Both the position numbers and the translations under genes were made by a program. This document shows, in pieces, positions 33,749-42,685 of a stretch of 64,000 bases of DNA (positions are counted from its first letter, which is position 1; each line of letters starts with the position of its first letter). Source of the stretch: JAFGGG01 sp964634205 (GTDB taxonomy: Bacteria; Spirochaetota; Spirochaetia; SZUA-6; RPPD01); assembly GCA_964634205.1 (NCBI GenBank), contig CAZWKE010000009.1:1-64000 (forward strand). The letters are read 5' to 3'. The notes beneath the pieces were generated by a model. It did not search any database. It was not told where the DNA came from and was given only the letters and a program-made list of their open reading frames with translations.

Positions 33749-36652
33749 CTACCGGGAGAGTGCTTTTTTAATGAGATCAGGCCGGTAGTATTTTGTTCGG
33801 TATTTATCAACCGCAAAGACTTTGTTACCTACCCGCACATTCAAATAGGGGATTTTGACGGAAGATGCCATATAATATCCTTCCGGGGTCAGAACCGCCC
33901 AGGAGTCATCCATAAAACCGTAAAACGTCAGCACCTCTTTCTCCGGCAGAATGTCCCACAGTTTAAGGGTGTGGTCCGCACCGGCGGAGAGAACCGACTT
34001 CCCGTCGGGAGAAAATGCAACATGGGTAATATAGTCACTGTGCCCCGTAATGGTTTTAAGCTTACCGGCCGTGGTCAGGTCCCAAACCGTAATAGTACGA
34101 TCCGTACAGGAAACCATATAACGGTCGTCCGCAGAAAGATCGACCGAGTTTATTATTCCCCGGTAGGGGTAAAACCCCCCGATTTCCCCGCCGCTTTGCA
34201 GGTTCCAAACCCTTATACTTCCATCATAACTCGAAGAAAGCAGATGCCTGCCGTCCGCGAAAAACTTTACCGACGAAACCAGGTCCCTGTGCCCCTGCAG
34301 GGTTTGCAGGAGTTTTCCGTCCGGTAAAGACCAGAGCCTGACGGTCTTGTCCCAGCTTCCCGAAACCGCGAGCCTGCCGTCCGCGGAAATGTCCACACAA
34401 ATCACCGGGTCCGTATGGCCCTCCATGGAAGCAACCAGCTTCCCCGTGCGCAGGTCCCACAGCCTAAGGCTTTTGTCCCAGCCGCCGGAAAGGGCAAAGC
34501 GGCCGTCGGGGGAAAACCTGACACATGAAACCACGTTTTCATGTCCGCGGAAGGTATGCAGCACCTTGCCGGTGGCAAGCTCCCACAGTTTTACCGTCTT
34601 GTCGTAACTCCCCGACAGGGCATACTTTCCGTCAGGCGATATAGCAACGGCGGTCACATACGCGGAATGACCGCGAAAGGTACGCAGGAGCTCACCGCTT
34701 TTGCGGTCCCACAGTCTCAGTGTATTATCTTTACCCGCGGAGAGCAGATAGCGGCCGTCGGGGGAAAATACCGCGTCGGTAACCGTGTCGGTATGGCCGG
34801 AGAAGATTTTCAATGCCTTTTCTTCGGTCAGACGCCATACCTTGATGCCCGTATCCGCACTTGCCGAATAGACCCGCTTTCCGGACGGACCGAAGATGAC
34901 GGCGGTCACGGTATTGGTATGTCCCTGGTACGTGCGCAGCTCTCTTCCCGTGGCGGCCTCCCAGAGTTTCACCGTGTGATCTCCCCCGCCGGACAGGATC
35001 ATTGTGCCGTCCGGGGAAAAGGCAACGGAGGAAACGTAATAGGTATGTCCATGCATCGTCCGCACCAATGCAGCGGTGGCGATATTCCACAATTTTATGG
35101 TATTGTCCCAACTACCGGAAAGCGCGTACTTCCCGTCGGGAGAAAAGGTCACCGCGTTCACCCAGTCCAAATGCCCCCGAAACTGTTTCAGTTCTTTACC
35201 GGCGGCTATATCCCACAGGCGAACGGTTTTGTCCAGGCTTCCCGAAAGCAGGTACTTCCCGTCCGGGGAGACAGCGAGTGAGCTGACGTACCCCGTATGC
35301 CCGGTGAATGTCGTGATGACCTTTCCCGTCTTCACGTCCCACAGTTTCAGAGTATTGTCATAACTGCCGGAAAGCAGACGTTCTCCGCCGGGCAAAAAGG
35401 CCGCACAGGAAATCACATTCGTATGACCGTCCAACTCTTGCAGTATTTTTCCATTGCGGGCATCCAGAAGCCTGGGCGATGTACTGTCGCCGCCGACCAG
35501 CAGTTTGGTCCCGTCCGGCGAAACCGCCAGGGCGCGAATGTAATCCCAGCCGAGCTTTATATTCCGCAGCAGTGTACCCGCCGTCGTGTCCCACACCCGG
35601 ACTACCCCGCCCACACCGGCCGCATATAGTTTTTGGCCGTCCGGCGAACAGGCCAGTACCTTTACCTCATTTGAATACCCCCTGAAACTTCTTACCGGTT
35701 TGTGCGTGTGCGTATCCCAAAGTATGGCGCGAAGGTCCTGTGCCGCGGAAAGGATAAAACGACCGTCGGGCGAAAAGGCCACGGAAGTGATCTTGCCGTC
35801 ATGTCCCTGCAGGGTGGCAAGCACTTTTCCACTTGCGGTATCCCAGAGCTTTACTTTTTTATCCCAGTCTCCGGAGACTATATACCTGCCGTCCGCCGAA
35901 AAGGCGGCGCAGGAAATAACATTCAGATGCCCGTGATAACTCCTTATCATTTTTCCGCTGTTGACATCCCAAAGCCTGATCACCTCATCCCACCCCGCGG
36001 AAAGGGCGCAGCGGCCGTCGGGGGAAAAGGCCACCGTATTCACCGTATAGTCGTGCCCCCGGAACACCCGCACCTGCTCCCCGCTTTGCAGGTTCCACAG
36101 CCGGACGGTGTTGTCCCAACCGCCGGAAAGCGCATACCTGCCGTCGGGAGAAACGGCTACACAGGTTACATCCCCCTTGTGCCCCTTGAATATCTTAAGC
36201 TGCGTACCCGAGGCCGTGTCCCACAGCCTGACCGTATCATCACCACCACCCGAAACCGCGTACCGCCCGTCAGGTGAGAAGGCAACCGCCTGCACCAAAT
36301 CCCCATGCCCGGCAAACGTACGCAGCTCAAGACCAGTGTTGATGTCCCACAGCTTCAGGGTATTGTCCCAACTGCCGGAAAGCGCGTACCGGCCGTCCGC
36401 GGAATAGGCCGTGGATCGGACCATCTCCCTGTGCCCGCGGAGCGTCCTGATCTCCCGTCCCGAGGCCGTATCCCACAGTTTCAGGGTTTTGTCGCGGCTT
36501 CCCGTCAGCACATATTTCCCGTCCGGCGAAAATACGGCCGAAAAGATAAAATCGGAATGCCCGAGCTGCACAAACACTTCAGGCGTCTGCCCGGCAAAAA
36601 GAAACGCGGGGAGTAAAATAATGAATAGAATAATGATCTTCGCCTTTTTCAT
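33749..36652 (-). CDS. exported 21-repeat WD40 beta-propeller protein
   Basis: 967 residues from ATG 36652. A signal peptide (KKAKIIILFIILLPAFLFAG) is followed by 21 successive ~42-residue WD40 repeats, each of the form GH..V..VAFSPDGKYxLSG..D.T.KLWD. 21 repeats suit three seven-bladed propellers. Repeats 8, 9, 14 and 20 are the most divergent. The C-terminal ~50 residues (LTPEGYYMASSVKIPYLNVRV) form a short non-repeat domain also seen in other bacterial WD40 proteins. Probably a periplasmic or surface scaffold; partner unknown. The opposite-strand frames over it are shadows of the repeats. Confidence 0.92.
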   Translation of the reverse strand: MKKAKIIILFIILLPAFLFAGQTPEVFVQLGHSDFIFSAVFSPDGKYVLTGSRDKTLKLWDTASGREIRTLRGHREMVRSTAYSADGRYALSGSWDNTLKLWDINTGLELRTFAGHGDLVQAVAFSPDGRYAVSGGGDDTVRLWDTASGTQLKIFKGHKGDVTCVAVSPDGRYALSGGWDNTVRLWNLQSGEQVRVFRGHDYTVNTVAFSPDGRCALSAGWDEVIRLWDVNSGKMIRSYHGHLNVISCAAFSADGRYIVSGDWDKKVKLWDTASGKVLATLQGHDGKITSVAFSPDGRFILSAAQDLRAILWDTHTHKPVRSFRGYSNEVKVLACSPDGQKLYAAGVGGVVRVWDTTAGTLLRNIKLGWDYIRALAVSPDGTKLLVGGDSTSPRLLDARNGKILQELDGHTNVISCAAFLPGGERLLSGSYDNTLKLWDVKTGKVITTFTGHTGYVSSLAVSPDGKYLLSGSLDKTVRLWDIAAGKELKQFRGHLDWVNAVTFSPDGKYALSGSWDNTIKLWNIATAALVRTMHGHTYYVSSVAFSPDGTMILSGGGDHTVKLWEAATGRELRTYQGHTNTVTAVIFGPSGKRVYSASADTGIKVWRLTEEKALKIFSGHTDTVTDAVFSPDGRYLLSAGKDNTLRLWDRKSGELLRTFRGHSAYVTAVAISPDGKYALSGSYDKTVKLWELATGKVLHTFRGHENVVSCVRFSPDGRFALSGGWDKSLRLWDLRTGKLVASMEGHTDPVICVDISADGRLAVSGSWDKTVRLWSLPDGKLLQTLQGHRDLVSSVKFFADGRHLLSSSYDGSIRVWNLQSGGEIGGFYPYRGIINSVDLSADDRYMVSCTDRTITVWDLTTAGKLKTITGHSDYITHVAFSPDGKSVLSAGADHTLKLWDILPEKEVLTFYGFMDDSWAVLTPEGYYMASSVKIPYLNVRVGNKVFAVDKYRTKYYRPDLIKKALSR

Positions 36653-36866
36653 AACCAAGCTTTCACCCTATTATTGTAGCGCAAATATACGTAAAATGTG
36701 AATAATCCTATTGTATTATTATTCATAAAACTGGGTTATCGGTATTGAAAATTGGATCGACGAATCAGATAAAATCAGAAAAGCCTATTATACAAATGAC
36801 TTTGTTGCCGGATTAGGACAGGCGGAAAACACGGAGATACCGTGATAATGTACATAGATATTTCAT

Positions 36867-37733
36867 TTACAGCCTGCAGTTTTTGATTTCCGTCTCAATA
36901 ATGGCCGTGGCACCGATCTTTTCCAGCCGGTCCAGAACCGAGACCATGTTCTTCTTTTCCACCATCACCTTGACAGCGTACCAGTTCTCCTCTTCCAGCC
37001 TGGATAGGGTGGGGCTTTCGTATCCGGGGGTAATCTGTTCCGCCTCTTTCAGTCTGTCCCCGGAAATATTGTATTCTAAAAGACTGTACCGTTGCGCGAT
37101 CAGTATGCCCTCCAACCGCCGTTTGATCTGCTGCACCAGAGGGGCATTCACTATCTGCGGCCGGGAGATGAGAACCGTCTGATAACTGCCGATGGTGTCG
37201 ATCACCTTCAGATGGTTGGCTTTCAGACTGTCGCCGGTTTCCACAATGTCCACGATGGCGTCGGCCATATCCAGGGATATCATGATTTCAACGCTGCCGT
37301 TCATCTCGATGCATTTGACATCGATCCCCTTGTCCGCGAAGAACTTCCGGGTGATATGCGGAAAGCTGGTGGCTATGTTTTTGTTTTTAAAAGGGGTCAG
37401 GTCCCCTTCCTTGAAATTTTCGTGGGCAGCCACGCAGAGACGGCAGTTACCGAATCCCAGATTCAGCACCTCTTTGATTTCAGCTCCCCGTTCCAGAACC
37501 AGATCCTGCCCGGTAATGCCCATATCCACCGCTCCTGAATCCACCAGAACCGGAATATCGTCGGCCCGCAGGAACACAAAAATAATATCGGCTGTCGTAC
37601 AGGAGGCATAAAGCGCCCGATCCCGCAGGCGAAAGCGGTAACCCGCTTTCTGCATCAGACCGACGGCCGGCTGCCGGAGACGGCCTTTGTTCGGCAAAGC
37701 TATTTTCAGTTTCTTTTCAGGCAAATTCATCAT
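36867..37733 (-). CDS. hisG: ATP phosphoribosyltransferase, long form (copy 2)
   Basis: 288 residues. KIALPNKGRLRQPAVGLMQKAGY, SGAVDMGITGQDLV and the PRPP loop IVDIVETGDSLKANHLKVI. The last ~75 residues resemble the regulatory C-terminal domain (WYAVKVMVEKKNMVSVLDRLEKIGA). The motif style differs clearly from copy 1, so they look like two subfamilies, not a recent duplication. Directly follows hisE (TGAATGATG junction). Two hisG genes in one genome are unusual. Confidence 0.92.
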   Translation of the reverse strand: MMNLPEKKLKIALPNKGRLRQPAVGLMQKAGYRFRLRDRALYASCTTADIIFVFLRADDIPVLVDSGAVDMGITGQDLVLERGAEIKEVLNLGFGNCRLCVAAHENFKEGDLTPFKNKNIATSFPHITRKFFADKGIDVKCIEMNGSVEIMISLDMADAIVDIVETGDSLKANHLKVIDTIGSYQTVLISRPQIVNAPLVQQIKRRLEGILIAQRYSLLEYNISGDRLKEAEQITPGYESPTLSRLEEENWYAVKVMVEKKNMVSVLDRLEKIGATAIIETEIKNCRL

Positions 37734-38066
37734 TCAATCCTGCTTATTCCGGTTCTTTTTCTCTTCGATACCGCTGCTCCCGAACCGCCGGGCCAGTTCC
37801 TTTTCTATCTCATTCAAGGAGATATCCTTGTGTCCGCACAGTACGAATGTATGAAACAGCAGATCACAGATTTCGTATACCAGATGGTCCCTGTCATCTT
37901 CCAGAGCCGCTTCGCAGACCTCCGCAGCTTCTTCGGTTATTTTACTGTTGATCTTTCCCGTTCCCTTGTGCATCAACCGTGAAACATAGGATGTCCCGGG
38001 ATCTCCCGCGGTTTTCCTTTGGAGAATGGTTTCGAATAGAGTAGCAAATACGGCTTTTTCCGGCAT
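37734..38066 (-). CDS. hisE: phosphoribosyl-ATP pyrophosphatase
   Basis: 110 residues, all-alpha MazG-like fold; second step of histidine synthesis. Motifs: SYVSRLMHKGTGKINSKITE, EEAAEVCEAAL, YEICDLLFHTFVL. ATG 38066 has only a weak ribosome site. Forms an operon with the second hisG immediately downstream. Confidence 0.94.
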   Translation of the reverse strand: MPEKAVFATLFETILQRKTAGDPGTSYVSRLMHKGTGKINSKITEEAAEVCEAALEDDRDHLVYEICDLLFHTFVLCGHKDISLNEIEKELARRFGSSGIEEKKNRNKQD

Positions 38067-38154
38067 GATTGCAGAATCCCTGATTTATCGTAAATATATT
38101 ACCGGAAATAATAAAGTCTTGAGCGGTAAATGTCAATGTAATAATTCCCTCAAA

Positions 38155-39357
38155 CTATTCCAAAGCATAGAGGTACCCGTCTGCACTGCCGATGTAAAGC
38201 ACCCCGTCCCGTACCAAAGGGCTTGAATATACGGCCCCCCCGGTGGTGTAACTCCACAATTCCCCGCCCGTGTCCGCGTCCAGGGCATACACATTGCCCG
38301 ACTGACCGCCGCCCACATACACGGTATCCTTCACGTAAAAGGCCGAAGACCACACCCAGCCCCCCGGCATAAACTCCCAGGCCACGCTGCCGTCCTTACG
38401 GTCCAAAGCGTATAACCGGTGAAACCCCTCCCCGCTGTACCCGGAGACACCGATGTAAAGCAACCCGTTATCTCCCAGCGCGGGAAACCCCGATACCCAG
38501 GTGACACTGTCTGCGGGAGTAAGCGTATTCTTCCAGACGAGCTCTCCGGAACCGCCGTCTACCGCGTAGCAGGCATGGTCTTTACAGGCAAAATACACAA
38601 TACCGTTTTCATCTACGGCCGCGCCGTAGTTTATCGGCCTTTCCGTGGCAAGCTCCCAGCAAAGCGAGCCGTTGTGTTTATCAAGGGCGTACATTTTATT
38701 GTAATCACTGCCGAACAGGACCAGATCTCCCGCTATGACGGGCGAAGAGCGAACAAAGTTCACCTCGGGCGGTGAAAAACTCCACTTCTCGTTTCCTGAA
38801 AACGCGTCCACCGCAAAAAAGCAATATACCGGGTTACGCGCGCCGATATACACCACCCCGTTTTCCACCACGGGCGAGGAGGTAAAATCATCCCCCGGGT
38901 AAAACTTGATTCTCCTGCCCGCGTCTCCCGATTCCTTTAACAGATCGAACCTCCATTTCAGCTCACCGCTTTTCGCGTTCAGGGCGTAGAGATACCCGTC
39001 ATAACTGTCGAAAAACACCATGCCGTAGGCCGCGGCCGCGGACGAGCGAACATTTCCCCCGGTTTTAAAACGCCACTTTTCCCGGCCGGACCGCGCCTCA
39101 AGCGCATAAAAACTCATATCATTACTGCCGAAATATACCACACCGTCCGTCAGCACCGGGGATGACCATACCGCACTCCCGGTCTGAAACTTCCATTTTA
39201 CCCCATGGAACTCACGCACCCCCACGGTGTCCTCCCTGCCCTGCCGCGTGAGCTCCCCCCGGAATACGACAGCGGGTTTGGCATCCCGGTATGAATTACC
39301 ACAGGATAAAAACAACGGAATACAGACGGTTAACCCTAAAAAAATTATTTTTTTCAT
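38155..39357 (-). CDS. PQQ-like beta-propeller lipoprotein (copy 1)
   Basis: 400 residues. A lipoprotein signal ends in LFLSC. Then come repeated propeller blades of the PQQ/BamB type (e.g. WSSPVLTDGVVYFGSND..FYALEARSGREKWRF). The repeats look structural; nothing shows that PQQ itself is bound. AGGAGG precedes ATG 39357. Paralogous along its full length to the protein at 40514; a hydrolase gene lies between them on the opposite strand. Probably anchored in the outer or inner membrane as a scaffold (inference). Confidence 0.88.
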   Translation of the reverse strand: MKKIIFLGLTVCIPLFLSCGNSYRDAKPAVVFRGELTRQGREDTVGVREFHGVKWKFQTGSAVWSSPVLTDGVVYFGSNDMSFYALEARSGREKWRFKTGGNVRSSAAAAYGMVFFDSYDGYLYALNAKSGELKWRFDLLKESGDAGRRIKFYPGDDFTSSPVVENGVVYIGARNPVYCFFAVDAFSGNEKWSFSPPEVNFVRSSPVIAGDLVLFGSDYNKMYALDKHNGSLCWELATERPINYGAAVDENGIVYFACKDHACYAVDGGSGELVWKNTLTPADSVTWVSGFPALGDNGLLYIGVSGYSGEGFHRLYALDRKDGSVAWEFMPGGWVWSSAFYVKDTVYVGGGQSGNVYALDADTGGELWSYTTGGAVYSSPLVRDGVLYIGSADGYLYALE

Positions 39358-39485
39358 CTTACTATTCCTCCTGTATGTTTATACAAACCCCGGGCCTCGG
39401 CTGTGACCGCTTTCGAGAAATAAATGGATTATTTGTGTTTTGCGTAGTAACTTTTTATTACTGTAATGGATTGGGAGGAAACGAT

Positions 39486-40445
39486 ATGGGGAAAAAATAT
39501 TTTATTGCCGGTATTCTGTGTTTATTCACCCTGGCCGGCTTAAGGGCGGAAAAGAGCGCGTCCTTTTCCTTTGACGAACTTAAGAACGCACCGAAGATCA
39601 CGTTGGGGGAACCGTTATATTTTCAATCCAACGACGGGGTGAAACTCGCCTATTACACCCAATCGCCGAAGTCCGGGCCCATCGCGGTACTGGTGTTTGT
39701 TCACGGCGGCGGTGCCCACAGCACGGCCGGCTATCAATACCTGGCCCACGGTCTCAGCGCAAACCATAATGTGCTTGTCTACCTGCTTGATCTCCGCGGG
39801 CACGGCCGCTCCGGCGGTCCCAGGGGCGATACTCCCACCGTGGAACAGGTGTGGACCGACCTCAAACTGTTTATCGATTTTGTTAAGGCAAAGCACCGCG
39901 GCATACCCCTGTATCTGGGCGGTCATTCATCGGGCGGCGGCCTGGTATTGAACTACCTGTCGTGGCCGAAAAAGACCGCGGTTGACGGGTATATTTTTAT
40001 CTCACCCCACTTCGGGTATAAATCCGGGACGGAACGCACGGACATCAAATATCCTTTCGCCCGGGTCGATACGCGTGTGTTTGTAGAGAACGCTATGTCG
40101 CACGGGAAAAAATACGGCCACAAACCCGCCGTCTTTTTCAATTACCCGGAAGAAAGCCTGAAAAACGATCCCCTGCTGCTGCGCTTTATAACCTGCAATA
40201 TGTCCAATGCCCTTACCCCGCAGAGTCCGAAATTACAGTTTTCCACCATAAATAAACACTTCGCCCTGTTTGTGGGCGAAATGGACGAGCTTTTTATACC
40301 GCAAAAGGTGGTTTCATATGCCGAACTGGCGGACAAAAAGCTGCGGCAAAAATCGATCGCCGAGGTGGTAAAAGGCGCCAAACACCTTTCCATCCTGCTT
40401 AAAGCCGATGAGTTGATCTATCGGGCAATCCAAAACTGGCGGTGA
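39486..40445 (+). CDS. exported monoacylglycerol lipase-like hydrolase
   Basis: 319 residues from ATG 39486 with GGGAGG upstream; the frame is open further upstream but that part overlaps the neighbouring leader. Signal peptide KKYFIAGILCLFTLAGLRA. Catalytic features: HGGGAHSTAGY, LRGHGRSGG, nucleophile GGHSSGGG, acid in VGEMDELFIP, His in GAKHLSILL. Likely a periplasmic lysophospholipase or monoacylglycerol lipase. Third of the MGL-like hydrolases in this window. Confidence 0.87.
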   Translation: MGKKYFIAGILCLFTLAGLRAEKSASFSFDELKNAPKITLGEPLYFQSNDGVKLAYYTQSPKSGPIAVLVFVHGGGAHSTAGYQYLAHGLSANHNVLVYLLDLRGHGRSGGPRGDTPTVEQVWTDLKLFIDFVKAKHRGIPLYLGGHSSGGGLVLNYLSWPKKTAVDGYIFISPHFGYKSGTERTDIKYPFARVDTRVFVENAMSHGKKYGHKPAVFFNYPEESLKNDPLLLRFITCNMSNALTPQSPKLQFSTINKHFALFVGEMDELFIPQKVVSYAELADKKLRQKSIAEVVKGAKHLSILLKADELIYRAIQNWR

Positions 40446-40469
40446 ATCCGCATTCAAAGCAGCAACACG

Positions 40470-40493
40470 CCGGGCCTCTGACACAAGGCCCGG
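40470..40493. terminator. GC-rich hairpin between convergent genes
   Basis: CCGGGCC (40470-40476) pairs with GGCCCGG (40487-40493) around a ten-base loop. Located between the ends of the hydrolase and the second PQQ protein. No U-tract, so intrinsic termination is only possible. Confidence 0.4.
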
Positions 40494-40513
40494 ATTCCGA
40501 AGACCGCCTGCTG

Positions 40514-41698
40514 CTACTCAAGGGCATAGAGAAAGCCGTCGGCACTGCCGATATAAAGCACCCCGTCAGCCACAACCGGGCTGCCGTACAGGGCACCGCC
40601 GACCTTCATACTCCAAAACTCTTTTCCCGTGGCGGCGTTCAGGGCAAACACCTTGTTTGTCTGTCCTCCCGCCAGGTACACCGTCCCCTTTGCGGATAAG
40701 GGGGATGCCCAGACCCAGCCGCCGGCGTCAAACTCCCAGGCCGTCTTGCCGGTCTGCCTTTTTAAGGCGATCAGCTTATGATAATCAGAGGATCCCACGT
40801 ACAAGAGACCGCCATCACCAAGTGCCGGGAATCCCGTCAGCCAGGTGGCGTTTTCAGGCGCCAGCAGGCTTTTCCAGATGATTGCCCCCGACGCCCCGTT
40901 GACCGCGTAACAGTTGCGGTCTTTGCAGGCGAAGTATACCGTCCCCCCCCCGCTGACCGCGGGGCCGTAATTGATATTCCCGTCGGTTTTTACCGTCCAT
41001 TTTAAAACTCCGCTTGTTTTATCCAGGGCATAAAACTCGTTGTATTCACTTCCGATATAAACGGTATCACCCCATAACGCGGGTGAAGAGCGCACCAGGT
41101 TCACCTCATCAGGAGCAAAATCCCATTTTTTCCCTCCTGAAAACGCATCCACCGCAAAAAGGCAGTGTGAGGGATTCCGCGCGCCGATATACACAATACC
41201 GTTGTCTACCAGCGGAGAGGAGGTGTAATCATCCCATTGGAAGTAGGAAACCGTATGGTTTTCCTGTCCGGAATCTTTCAGCAGATCGAACCTCCACACC
41301 TGTTTTCCGTCATCCGCGTCAAGGGCATAGAGATACCCGTCATAACTGTCGAAATACACCATGCCGTAAGCCGCAGCGGCGGAGCCGCGGATCATGCCGT
41401 CGGTTTTAAAACGCCACAGTTCCTTTCCACTCCCTGCATCAACGGCGTAAAAGCTGTTATCATTACTGCCGAAGAAAAGCACCCCGTCTGCCAAAACAGG
41501 GGTGGACCAGATTTCTCCGTCTGTGCGGAACTTCCATTTTACGGCGGGAAGTTTATCGGGCCCCGTTTCCTCCGTCCTACCCTGCCGCTGGGGATTTCCC
41601 CTGAACAGGACCGCCGGTCCGTATTCTTCCAAATTCGGCCCACAGGCGGCGAGCATAAAAAGAGGGATGATGCATAAACCAAACAACTGTTTTTTCAT
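40514..41698 (-). CDS. PQQ-like beta-propeller lipoprotein (copy 2)
   Basis: 394 residues. Lipobox LAAC after MKKQLFGLCIIPLFM. Same blade series as the 38155 gene (WSTPVLADGVLFFGSND, FKTDGMIRGSAAAAYGMVYF, YIGARNPSHCLFAVDAFSGG), including conserved Cys residues in ...YFACKDRNCYAV. TTAAGGAGA precedes ATG 41698. It follows the sigma-factor gene by 10 bases and is probably co-transcribed with it. Confidence 0.88.
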   Translation of the reverse strand: MKKQLFGLCIIPLFMLAACGPNLEEYGPAVLFRGNPQRQGRTEETGPDKLPAVKWKFRTDGEIWSTPVLADGVLFFGSNDNSFYAVDAGSGKELWRFKTDGMIRGSAAAAYGMVYFDSYDGYLYALDADDGKQVWRFDLLKDSGQENHTVSYFQWDDYTSSPLVDNGIVYIGARNPSHCLFAVDAFSGGKKWDFAPDEVNLVRSSPALWGDTVYIGSEYNEFYALDKTSGVLKWTVKTDGNINYGPAVSGGGTVYFACKDRNCYAVNGASGAIIWKSLLAPENATWLTGFPALGDGGLLYVGSSDYHKLIALKRQTGKTAWEFDAGGWVWASPLSAKGTVYLAGGQTNKVFALNAATGKEFWSMKVGGALYGSPVVADGVLYIGSADGFLYALE

Positions 41699-41708
41699 GA
41701 TTTTCTCC

Positions 41709-42614
41709 TTAATTTACGTGGTGACCGTCGTCAAGATTGAAGATATCGGAAAACTCACGGCTTTTGATGGTATCCGAAAGCCATTTTTTTATGTCCGGTC
41801 CCTGCCAGAAAGGTTGTGATTGGAACAGGTTGTTAAAACGGTAGAAATAACGGTTCATGAATTTCGATACCCTGCCGGAAATTACCTCCTTTACCAGCCT
41901 GGAATAGCCCATGCCCGCGTATACCAGATGCTTTGGGTCCCTGTATCCCTGCTCAACAAGACCGGAAATCTTTAAGCGGCATTTGCATTTTGCCTTTTTA
42001 TTCACCAGGCTGCAGGTCTGTCCCATAAACCTTTTCAGCTTTGAGCGTGAACGGGAAAGGATTTTTCTGAAATTCGCGCTGGTCATATGCAGTAACTCCG
42101 CCCCCATGTTGGAGTTGATGTTAAAAATGACCCCCAGTATGATCACCACCCGCTGTGTTCTGTTCAGACAGATCAGCGTCGCCATCACACAGTTTATCAT
42201 GGTATCATGGATCAGGGCCTTGATTTCCGGGGTATCGTCCGGCTGCCGGTCGGGAATATACTCCATCCTTTGGTAGTAATTTTCAAAATTTATATCACTG
42301 TATTCCAATCCCCTTTTTTTCATATTGATGACGTGGTTCACCACTATCCGGTACAACCAGGTTTTGAATCCCGCCCTGGTCTCATCATATTGCTGCAGGC
42401 GCGTGATGATCTTAATCAGTATCTCCTGGGTGATATCTTCCGCGTCTTCCGGTGTAATCACCATCCTGACGGCCAGGTTGTAGATCCAGTCACGGTAACG
42501 GGAAATCAGCTGAATCAGCGCCTCTTTACTTCCTTCCAGCGCCCGGGCAACCAGCTCCCTGTCGGAAACCGATTTGTATACATTTTTTTGCCGTACAATG
42601 CCGCGAGTAAGCAT
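41709..42614 (-). CDS. ECF-like sigma-70 factor with Cys-containing C-terminal extension
   Basis: 301 residues, longer than the usual ~190. The sigma-2 region (ISRYRDWIYNLAVRMVITPEDAEDITQEI, then FKTWLYRIVVNHV) is clear. Sigma-4 is recognisable but weak (MTSANFRKILSRSRSKLKRFM). An extension of ~95 residues begins CSLVNKKAKCKC, a Cys cluster that may bind a metal or sense redox state, and continues to an unknown helical tail. No anti-sigma gene is adjacent. AAGGAGAG before ATG 42614. Confidence 0.85.
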   Translation of the reverse strand: MLTRGIVRQKNVYKSVSDRELVARALEGSKEALIQLISRYRDWIYNLAVRMVITPEDAEDITQEILIKIITRLQQYDETRAGFKTWLYRIVVNHVINMKKRGLEYSDINFENYYQRMEYIPDRQPDDTPEIKALIHDTMINCVMATLICLNRTQRVVIILGVIFNINSNMGAELLHMTSANFRKILSRSRSKLKRFMGQTCSLVNKKAKCKCRLKISGLVEQGYRDPKHLVYAGMGYSRLVKEVISGRVSKFMNRYFYRFNNLFQSQPFWQGPDIKKWLSDTIKSREFSDIFNLDDGHHVN

Positions 42615-42685
42615 CTTCTCTCCTTTATTGCGGTAACAATTAATTATACATGAGGAACAAGCCCCCTGTGACAGATTATCCGGAA

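Noticed and set aside
33749..36658. Many long plus-strand frames opposite the WD40 gene
   Set aside because: They mirror the repeat period of the WD40 codons and lack ribosome sites; shadows of the real gene.
39291..39485. Upstream extension of the hydrolase frame
   Set aside because: Overlaps the leader and start of the divergent PQQ gene; the signal peptide and ribosome site place the start at 39486.
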